From Isoperla grammatica (lineage: Eukaryota > Arthropoda > Insecta > Plecoptera > Perlodidae): 64,000 nt of DNA. Location of the stretch: contig OX246744.1 in the NCBI GenBank assembly GCA_945910005.1, positions 45,008,965 to 45,072,964 on the forward strand. The letters are read 5' to 3'. Under the pieces are notes generated by a model that saw only the letters and a list, made by a program, of their open reading frames with translations, was not told where the DNA came from and ran no database searches. The position numbers and the translations under genes were made by a program. This document shows, one piece after another, positions 56,020 to 64,000 of this stretch. Numbering within the stretch: the stretch's first letter is position 1; the number at the start of each line of letters is the position of its first letter.

Positions 56020-56704
56020 CACAGATACTTCGTGTGACACTATCTTTACACCAATTATAATAACCGCGGTTATTTAAAAAATCGGTACTATTACCGGAAA
56101 AAGTACTTTTTAACTTTTCATATACAACACAAATGTATGATATGAAATAGCACATTCTTTTTACACAAAATTAAAATAAGTACGGACTCCTTCGCTAGTC
56201 TTCACATAGTATATAATTTGTCTCGCTTTTCACGTGAGGGCGAGGCCCATGCACCACTGCAGTGGTCAACCCAGGATGTTACTTTCCCCGGTGCATTATT
56301 CCTCATTAGTTGAATTATTACAAAGATCGGCTTCTGGGGCAGAGAGAGGCCCAGACGCAGGCGGAGGAAACAACTACGAAATTCTCTTCCAAAGTGTTCC
56401 CAAATGATTTTAATGGAAACAATTTGGACTCAGAAGGATTGTATTGTTATTAGTATAGCCCGGCTACTCTTTATAAATTTGCTTACATAAGTAACAAGTA
56501 AAATTCTTCATGAAGGCAAGACATATCTTATTGATATATCTTGAGAACACTTCAAGATATTGAAAAGGTGATCAGCTCTAAACGATGAATATAAAAACTT
56601 AAAAATATTGTTATTGTTGTCGTTTCTTTTTATCAAAACAAATGTATTATTAATCAAGTAAATAAATTACAATCGTTACATATACAATGTATGGTAGTAT
56701 CATA

Positions 56705-56905
56705 ACATGGTTGGAATACGCGTCTGCGATTCTCATTTCCGGTTTTTGACATTCTCGGACATTTTACCCCCTATCGCTAAGCAATTACACATCAGCAGTC
56801 ACAACAACAATGTGAACAATGTCAAAATCCTAAACTTAAGGGCTAAAATGGCCGCCCACCGCCAACTTCCGTGGGTATTTAATTTGTACGTTGATTTATT
56901 AGCTG
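56705..56905 (+). repeat. Dispersed repeat shared (inverted) with 24545-24765
   Basis: Contains ATACGCGTCTGCGATTCTCA, CTATCGCTAAGCAATTACAC and AAAATGGCCGCCCACCGCC, all found as complements at 24545-24765. Confidence 0.7.
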
Positions 56906-56945
56906 AATTAGGTCAAGTAACGAAGTAACTATTAACGTCCATGGT

Positions 56946-57110
56946 ATAGTTGTCCCAAGACTACCTTGCACATGCTTTCGTCACAGGCGACTGGTTTGTA
57001 GCCAATCAGCGATCGGTATTGGCGCTGGTGTGTCTCGGGCGGTTCGCTGGTTGGCTACGACTGCCCCGGATGTGACGAAAGCAAGTGTAAAGTAATCTTG
57101 GGCCTACTAT
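56946..57110. mobile_element. Foldback MITE, GCAACCCAAGAC family, copy 2
   Basis: The ends contain CCCAAGACTACCTTGCACATG and its near-complement, with GCTTTCGTCACA in both arms. The interior AGCCAATCAGCGATCGGTAT occurs in opposite orientation in the copy at 23691-23863. Confidence 0.82.
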
Positions 57111-57181
57111 AGTATTCTCCTTGGGGTCCACCTGGGACTCCAACAACAACAACAGCCACCCAGGGCTGTGACGTCACTTAC

Positions 57182-57442
57182 TTTGTCGTTGCTCTTGTCC
57201 AGGAAGTCGAAGATACAGTCGGCCTCTGCGACCACCTCCTCCACCGCCCCGTTGTCCGGCTTGTTCTTGGACTTGCCGTTGGCCAGTATCAGCGCCACCT
57301 GCTGCAACTTGCGGTCCGTATCGTCGCCCCCCTCCCCCTCGTCCTCGTCGTCCTCATCGCTCTCACTCTCGTCCTCGCTCACGTCCTCTACGTCGTCCAC
57401 ATCGTCCTCGTCCTCCTGGTTGCGTTTATCCTTCATCGCGCG
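57182..57442 (-). CDS. Candidate host exon with acidic tract, 87 codons, phase 0-0
   Basis: On the minus strand the exon lies between an acceptor (GACACAG) and a perfect donor (AAA/GTAAGT). It is fully open, starts and ends between codons, and encodes RAMKDKRNQ, a long Asp/Glu-rich tract, then a helical segment (KLQQVALILANGKSKNK, later CIFDFLDKSNDK). The high GC content (over 55 percent) contrasts with the AT-rich surroundings. I do not recognise the protein. The acidic, Ser-containing tract suggests a nuclear or scaffolding protein, but that is only a guess. Whether it belongs to the same gene as the LRRFIP-like exon at 12567 cannot be told. Confidence 0.6.
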
Positions 57443-57475
57443 CTGTGTCAGTACATTCACAACATGACGGAGACA

Positions 57476-57776
57476 CCCGAACCTCGGTGCGCCTGCACTC
57501 GGGACGCGTCTTATCGCACAGCCGACAACACCCGAACCTCGGTACAACTGCACTCGGGCCGCGTCTTATCGCACAGCCGACAACACCCGAACGTCGGTGC
57601 GCGTGCACTCGGGACGCTTCTTATCGCACAGCCGACAACACCCGAACCTCGGTGCGCGTGCACTCGGGACGCGCTATATCGCACAGCCGACAACACCCGA
57701 ACGTCGGTGCGCGTGCACTCGAGACGCGTCTTATCGCACAGCCGACAATACCCGAACGTCGGTACACCTGCACTCG
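57476..57776. repeat. 55-bp minisatellite, about 5.5 copies
   Basis: Units start at 57476, 57531, 57586, 57641, 57696 and 57751 with CCCGAACCTCGGTGCGC and contain CTTATCGCACAGCCGACAA. The units are GC-rich and open in several frames on both strands; these frames are not genes. It lies just upstream of the acidic exon, in its presumed intron. Confidence 0.95.
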
Positions 57777-57859
57777 GTTACACACTACTTGTTGGTCGTC
57801 GTTGTAAGCGATGCAACTAGTGTCAGTTGCTCGTGACGTAACAAATACGTACACAATAC

Positions 57860-58387
57860 GTCACGACGACGATTAACTTCACTTCACAGTCTTTACTTCT
57901 CCTGACGAGCTCCTCTCAATATGTCATAACATCTACAAAGACTAATCACAAAGAACTTGATATAATTAAAACCGCACAAAATGCGTTATTTAGTAATATC
58001 TTGACATGCTTGACAATATAGAAAACATTAATACTTAATATCCAGAATGCGTCTCATAAGAACTGAAAACTTGATTTATAACTTTCAAATGTTGGAATCC
58101 TTACTAACCAAAATGAAAAACCGTAACGATTGCAATATCTGAAATTTTGTCAAGGCACCTTTTAGTTTGTGTAAAACTATACAAACATTTTGATTATCAA
58201 TCGAATTTTTGATATTGTGCAGACCAAGTTTTCAAGATAATACTAAATAATAATAATACGGTTGACGTTGCACTGTTTTAATAGCTCAGACTTTCTAAAT
58301 TCCCCCCTAATAACTTGGGATCAAAAGCGATGAAACACACGAATAACAGAAGTAAAAACTGTAGTAGCCTATTTGCTTGTTTTTACT
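57860..58387. other. Non-coding, AT-rich
   Basis: No feature was recognised. Confidence 0.4.
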
Positions 58388-58495
58388 AAAACTCACTCGT
58401 CGATGGTGTTCGGAGCCTACAGGGTAGGTTCAGTCGCTTTTAAATAAAGTCTTCCCCTAAAAAAATCAGTCTTGTTACTGGGTAGGTAGACTCTA
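58388..58495 (+). mobile_element. SINE family A tail, interrupted by a family B SINE
   Basis: CACTCGTCGATGGTGTTCGG, TTCAGTCGCTTTTAAATAAA and GTAGACTCTATAAATA match the family A tail. The rest of the tail (TAAATACGAATTTATTTATT) resumes at about 58660. Confidence 0.7.
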
Positions 58496-58600
58496 TAAAT
58501 AGAGACTCTAATTCGGGAGGTCGCCGGTTCGATTCTGGCCACCGGCAGTCCTGACTGAAGGTTTTTCCGAGGTTTTACCGAGTAAGTCATCAGAAAAGGG
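58496..58600 (+). mobile_element. SINE family B fragment nested in SINE A
   Basis: Starts within the family B anticodon-arm region (GACTCTAATTCGGGAGGTCG), with B box GGTTCGATTC, CCACCGGCAGTCCTGACTGA and a TTTTTCCGAGG body. The A box is lacking, so it is 5'-truncated. Confidence 0.7.
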
Positions 58601-59344
58601 GCACATCAGGTTAAGCTGGTGTGCACCCTATAACAGGGATTCCTACGAAAACAAATTATTATTATAAATACGAATTTATTTATTTAAAATACAAGCTAAA
58701 ACTTGGCCACCTACCGGGCTGCAGCGGAACTAGTGCTAATCTTATGCAGCCTCAGTGCGTCAGCGGCGTGAATACACTGAATACAATTAGGCGACGGAGC
58801 AAGTCTTGTTTGTGTGCATGCACTGCATGTACCGGACCGGATGTCCGTGCACGTATTTCTTATACATAGAACAAGTCTCGCACTGTTACCGTTTCATCTA
58901 AGAAGATCCATCACATCGGTGATTACGAGCAAAGACTGCACTAAAACCGCATTAAATTATAGTTTTTTTTCTCTTTATAAAACTTATTTTTAATAATGCC
59001 TCCTGCTAAATTGCGAAAACGTGAAAAGTTGGCTCAATTTAGGTTAAGAATTGAAAAAAAAATTGTTAGTTTGTAAGACTGTTACTTTTAGATAACCTCA
59101 TTCAAAGGTGCATTCACAATGAGTAATGACAATTATATATCAAATAACTACAAACTAACAAATGTTTTTTACATACCTACAAATAAAATTTGTACTTCTG
59201 TGTCAGTTTTTCAATATTGTGATTTGTGTGGCGTTCTTGAGATGACCAAAACGCGCAAGTTTGCCGGTCCATTGCGAACTACAATAACCACGGGCACATA
59301 ATTTATATAAAAAAAAAAAAAACACTTACCAAAGTGACGCATGA

Positions 59345-59419
59345 CATTTTCTGAAGCACAGTTCTCTTCCTCAGACGCGAGTGCACTGAGGAAGGGAACC
59401 GCCGGAGCTTCAGAAAATG
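59345..59419. repeat. Short foldback with TTTTCTGAAGC arms
   Basis: CATTTTCTGAAGC at 59345 pairs with GCTTCAGAAAATG at 59407, and inner TTCCTCAG pairs with CTGAGGAA. Confidence 0.8.
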
Positions 59420-59539
59420 CTTCTGCGCACTTTGACGACGAAATATACGATTGTTTATTCTTACATTTACCTATACCTAATTTTACAATTTACAAAGTAA
59501 ATTGGAAATACCAACCCTGAATTACAATAAATATTTTTC

Positions 59540-59729
59540 TCACAGTATTCAGTTCTTTCGAATCCAAACTAAGCACGTTTTCCACTTTTTCGATGTTTGG
59601 TAAATTCGGGCGATTATAATCGGCTGTACAGTCTTCCCTCTTTCCGCTGCTTTGTAGTAAAAGCAAAGTGTAACATACAATTAATAACAACGCACAAGAC
59701 TTCACATCCGCCAGTGTTTTAAAAGTCAT
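59540..59729 (-). CDS. Possible first exon of a secreted protein
   Basis: The ATG at 59729 opens a frame starting MTFKTLADVKS, then a hydrophobic stretch (CALLLIVCYTLLLLQSS) of signal-peptide character, then a charged segment. A possible donor (ACT/GTGAGA) lies near 59540. I do not recognise the product and there is no supporting second exon, so a chance frame is possible. Confidence 0.3.
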
Positions 59730-60022
59730 ACAAGAGATACATTTGTTTTGTTTTATTTCTTACTTCAACTAACTTCCCATGATGCGGATCATGACGAACC
59801 AATCAGAACGCCCGCCGAACAAAATGATTACTACGGAAATCCAAATCAAAACAATGACACCGGATGTTGTTGTTACTTATACCGTCAATCAAAGTCAAGG
59901 TCGCAAGCTCTGTTTTGAGTGGTGAAATAAGGTAATTAATATGCTATTGTTGCTTTGTTAGTTATTGTTTGTGAGTTATTGGGTCAGCAGCACTAGTAGA
60001 TCGTATCTTAAAACAACTTTTT

Positions 60023-60445
60023 AAAACGGAAATTGTGGGAAGATATCGCATGGCTAGTTATTACCATGGTCTATAGACAACGAAAACAAATATGCAAAAT
60101 TCATCACGATTGGATTAAACAAGAAGAAGACGGGGAAGACCAAGGAAGAGATGGAAGGAAAAGATTGCTAAAGACCTACAGACGAGAGGAGAGAACTGGG
60201 AACAAGTAGAGGAAGTACGATTGTGGGAAGATAGGAAGAGGTGGAACAATTTGGTTGTGAAACCCAAGCTGACCCTGCCAGAAGCAGGAAACGGTGATGG
60301 ATAATGATGATGATGATGAATACAATAATATCGTAGTAGGTTGACGCATTTAATCTAAAGGTAATGAATCTTGCATATATTTGTTTTCGTTGTCTGTAGA
60401 CAATAATAATATCTAGCAGCGCTATCATCCCACAATTTCTATTTT
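60023..60445. mobile_element. Foldback element with about 90-bp inverted ends, hosting a LINE tail
   Basis: AAATTGTGGGAAGATATCGC, then GTCTATAGACAACGAAAACA and ATATGCAAAATTCAT on the left are matched inversely on the right (60360-60440). The centre is occupied by the RTE-like fragment and its tail. Confidence 0.75.
60122..60304 (+). pseudogene. 5'-truncated LINE: C-terminus of an RTE-like reverse-transcriptase ORF
   Basis: 61 codons are open to a TAA. They encode RRRRGRPRKRWKEKI, then WEQVEEV, then WEDRKRWNNLV, the typical C-terminal tail of RTE-type and related LINE polyproteins. A TGA-repeat tail (60305-60320) follows directly, as in RTE elements with very short 3' UTRs. It is a dead-on-arrival 5' truncation. 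Confidence 0.8.
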
Positions 60446-60889
60446 TTGTTTTAAAGACACGAACAAAAAACGTTAAATTCTCACGACCTGTGCTCGACAG
60501 CTTAGGTCTTTTGACGTCTTCGAATCAGACCCGTGATACGTCGCGAGGGATGCCATAAGTAGAGTGACCACCAGTCCCGGATTTCTGCCCCTATTAATTC
60601 CCGGTGTCCCGAAAAAAGCTTTCGGGATACCCAGTTGTCCCGGATTTGTCTCGAAGCATATGGTTACTGAAATATCCTATCTTTGGCAAGAATAATTGTG
60701 TTCAGTACTAATGAAACTCAGTAATTTGACACTGGCGCCATTCTCTTTGATAACAACTTGATAATGTGTTAATTAATAGTCCCAAATAAAATAATTTTCT
60801 AGGTATGCATCCACTTGCAGATCAAACCAAATCTCACTAAAACACATCCAAAAACGCTCTTCGAAGAAAATTCACTGCGGGGATGTTTA

Positions 60890-60912
60890 TTGGGGGGGGG
60901 GGGGGGGGGGGG
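60890..60912. repeat. Poly-G run
   Basis: About 21 G in a row. Confidence 0.95.
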
Positions 60913-61003
60913 CGTGGAAAGCCTCCCGTCAGCCGACGACGGTTACTTCTAGTAGTGTTCATGTTTATTTGTCCCGGATTTTCTTTTCAGAAAAATGGTT
61001 ATA

Positions 61004-61150
61004 CCATGGCCACGCCGTAAGAAGTGAGGCGTCCCCTAAAACTCTGAGAAGAGACGGTCGGCTCCACACGGTCTATTACAACGGTATTCACCTCGAGATT
61101 GCCCGATAGCTGCATTGTTATTGTCCACTGCATTGACTGCACCAAGGAGG
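61004..61150 (+). repeat. Dispersed repeat shared with 26775-26910
   Basis: Shares GCCACGCCGTAAGAA, GAGAAGAGACGGTCG and TTGTTATTGTCCACTGCATT. Confidence 0.7.
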
Positions 61151-61159
61151 TTATATAAA

Positions 61160-62985
61160 GCACTGGAGGGGCGGAGGCCTATGTTTACCTGGCTGTTGCA
61201 GTGAAGCCAGTTTTGCGGCGCGCGGCCGAGCGGCGGCCATATTGAGACTGGAAGGATTTCAATGCATGCATCTTTCCCCGCCCCCTCGGCGGCCCCCCGC
61301 ACGTGACTTTTTCCACGATGTGTCGCTACAGTTTTCGGCGCCCGGCCTTTGGCTACTCGTGGGTATTTTTTTCGACTTTCCACCCCCACCCCTTCACCCC
61401 CTCACGACGTGTTTTATCTCGTCAAGTGTGCGATTTCGGCGCTCTCGTTTTGCGGTAGAAATTGTAAAAAATTCAAATGTTTTTTGGGGAATTTTTCGGA
61501 TGCTTTTGATCGCAAGTCAATTGATTGGCGCATCTTTTTGTAAGAATTTTATGAATTTTAATGGTCTCTTTTAAAAGTTACGGGCACTTAAACTCGAAAA
61601 ATTTGCGAAATTTGGATTTGACGGATCTGGTACGTTTTTAACGCGTCACATTCAAACGGCTCTGCCCGTCGAACCAAACGAGATATAACGTTCGTTTTTG
61701 TTTCGTTACTGACGCTTACCATCTGGGTAACTGGAATTTGGAAAATTTTTGGATTCGTCCCAGAACTTTCGTCAATCAAATTGTGTACATTTGGTAAAGT
61801 GCGTTTTTAAAAAGCGCGTGTAACACTTTTTTTCCACATTTTTTCTTTGAAAATTTTCTCGAATTTTTCATTTTGATAAATAACCACTAATCTTGATTAT
61901 GAACGAAGCGATTTTTTAATTTCGTCCCGGATGCTTAGTTATGGGCACTTTTCCATTAATTCTACACGGTTTCAGTTTTGATTTTTTTGCGTCAAGTTGG
62001 TACTTGCGAAATGGGGTTTTCTTCTTTAGGCCGATGCTGAACCCTTGCCCGTACAGGGGCATGAAAACGCATTTTCGAAAAGTCACCCCTTTACCGAATG
62101 ACAGATGTTCCCGCAACGCACTTTTCACGGCGTTAAGAAAACACGCATACAAAAGTTTTGTTTTTGTATATTAAAAGGGATTTTAATATGCCATCCACAT
62201 ACATTTGTGATTAGTATTATTAAATGCACATTTGTCTATCCGAAAACGTTACGTTAAAAAATTAGACTTTACGGGTGTCCGAGTTACGGTGCTTTAACGG
62301 ATTTCACGCGTAGCCGTTTTTTGTCGGAATTTGTCTTTGGGAATTTTTCAAAGTCTTAAAAAAGCATGTTGGAATTTTTTCTAATTATCGTTTTCCGTTT
62401 TACCGTGTCCTAGACTATTTTTGACATATTGAATGTACCCGGACGTACCGGGCACGTACCGTCTTCGTATTTTTGTAATTTTAATTTTCAGTTTTGAACG
62501 TCCCCCAAATGTCCCGTTTTGAAATTGGACAACCCGTTTTGGGATCATTAAAAAGAGCGTTCCAATACCTTTCAGTACATGTGCAGTTTGTTGACGTCAC
62601 ACTTACCGGGACGTACCGGAAAGCTTTTGTACGTGCAAAATTCAACTTTTTTGTTTTTGACCACCCAAATTACGAATTTGTTATGAGTTTTTTCGGAATT
62701 TTTCGTCGGAATAACTTTTCTCTATTCTTTATTAAATATGTTTAGTTTTTAATTTATCGAAAAAGCTCAAAACACGACGACGGGGGAGTGCCGTATACAT
62801 TGATGTAATCTGAAGATAATCAATTTCGACACTCACATTTGTCTTTGATGGCTTATTGTGGGTGTCGTAGATACTTGAGTGAAGAAAGAAACTTGAAAAT
62901 TGTGTGATTTTGAAAAAAGAAAAAAGAATAAGTGTACAAAAAGTACATGTACCATGTAAAACTGTCGTGGATACTTCACTGTAAA
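61160..62985. other. Unassigned sequence with many GAATTTTT / TTTTCG phrases
   Basis: No gene or known repeat was recognised. GGAATTTTTC-like phrases and isolated GACGTACCGG motifs recur, and the base composition (T-rich, CG not depleted) differs from the neighbours. It could be an unrecognised or decayed element. Confidence 0.4.
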
Positions 62986-62989
62986 AATT

Positions 62990-63700
62990 TTTCCTTTAAA
63001 ATAAAGTATACTGGATATGGAAGTAGCACAACCAGTAAATGAACTGTTAAATTTACCCCTCCATTGAAGACTTACGATGAAAGGCAGACCTTACTTAAAA
63101 ATACACGTCCATTAGGTTTTGTTATGGATCGGCAGGAACCATGAAATAATTAATACGGAACATTTATTTAAAAGGTATTCACATTTAATTACCTCTCCAT
63201 TGGAGACTTAAATTAAAAACGCCATGTCCTAAATAAGCATGTCCACAAGGTTGTTTTTAATGATATGTAGGTACCTTAATCTTACAAGTTAACTTACATT
63301 ATTTTAAGTGCATACCCATTAAAAAGACCGTCCATTGGATACTTAAAATAAATATACCATATGGCCTAAAAATATACATCTGTACTATTAAGTTTAGGGT
63401 TGTGTAGGTATTGTAGATTTATTAATTTTGTTCCTTTATTTCAAATGCATACCGATTAAAAAGACAGTCCATTGGATACTTAAAATAAATATAACATATG
63501 GCCTAAAAATAGACATCCGTACTATTAAGTTTAGGGTTGTGTAGGTATTGTAGATTTATTAATTTTGTTCCTTTATTTCAAATGCATACCCATTAAAAAG
63601 ACCGTCCATTGAATACTTAAAATAAAGATACCATATGGCCTAAAAATAGACATCCGTACTATTAAGTTTAGGGGTGTGTAGGAATTGTAGATTTATGAAG
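62990..63700. repeat. 137-bp tandem repeat with older diverged copies
   Basis: Close copies start at 63310, 63447 and 63584 (GCATACCCATTAAAAAGACC, then CATATGGCCTAAAAATA, then TTAAGTTTAGGGTTGTGTAG). More diverged copies, keeping the CTCCATTGRAGACTTA phrase, occupy about 63040-63300. The array ends near 63700. Confidence 0.9.
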
Positions 63701-64000
63701 TGTGTATCTTTCTCATACTCATACGTTTCATGTACGGGAACACATACACAATCCATGTCTGTTGTACAAAGGCCAATCCACGGATGTTCCATGTATGGGA
63801 AGTACGCAGATGCAATACAAATATGGAAAGCTGCGTTTGAAAGTCGAAACTCGCAGCAGTCTGTTAGTGGCGCAACCTAGGAGGTAGTCATAGAACTAAA
63901 CGTATTCCTTCATTTAATTGATTACACGATTATTAACTTGCAAATCCTGAAAAAACACTTTTTCAGACCATAGTACAAGTATACATACAAGTTGATTTAG

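Noticed and set aside
57445..57854. Overlapping ORFs on both strands rich in Arg, Thr and Ala
   Set aside because: They arise from the GC-rich 55-bp minisatellite and have no domain.

Overview
The window is eukaryotic nuclear DNA from an invertebrate animal. It has single host exons with consensus splice sites, tRNA-derived SINEs, many foldback MITEs, LINEs and a Polinton/Maverick, with no prokaryotic operon structure apart from the Polinton gene block. A mollusc or other lophotrochozoan would fit the repeat content (an I/Nimb-like LINE, Polinton, G-tract repeats), but the sequence does not prove the taxon.

Layout. 1-3661 (minus strand) is a non-LTR retrotransposon running off the left edge. 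Its first ORF joins an ADP-ribose macro domain of the OARD1/TARG1 type to an SGNH-hydrolase domain and a 17-residue repeat array; the endonuclease of its second ORF follows. 7205-11071 is a nearly complete I/Nimb-like LINE (endonuclease, reverse transcriptase, RNase H, zinc motif). Around 12.1-12.7 kb a coding exon of an LRRFIP-like host gene (minus strand) is followed by four partial tandem copies of itself. 12.8-39.7 kb is mostly non-coding and holds at least two SINE families, several palindromic MITEs, a 19-bp minisatellite of about 33 units, G-tract-bearing repeats and microsatellites.

40021-53127 is a Polinton/Maverick of 13.1 kb with about 475-bp terminal inverted repeats starting 5'-AG and a 6-bp target duplication (GATGAT). 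All recognisable genes lie on the minus strand in the order packaging ATPase, small basic/hydrophobic protein, conserved Polinton protein, DDE integrase with chromodomain, minor capsid protein, basic core/membrane-active-like protein, major capsid protein, RNase H-fold-like protein, adenain-like protease, and an unknown 265-aa protein. No protein-primed DNA polymerase B is present. The capsid and protease genes carry frame breaks, and the small gene is split by a 3.4-kb DNA transposon (47703-51115, TSD TTG) carrying a fragment of a CXC-domain protein. The copy is therefore defective, yet three consecutive junctions still have 4-nt ATGA stop/start overlaps.

53.1-64 kb is again host intergenic or intronic DNA: microsatellites, MITEs and SINEs, one good candidate host exon with an acidic tract (57182-57442, minus), a 5'-truncated RTE-like LINE tail nested in a foldback element, and a 137-bp tandem repeat near the right edge. 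Family assignments come from motif recognition alone; no database search was possible.
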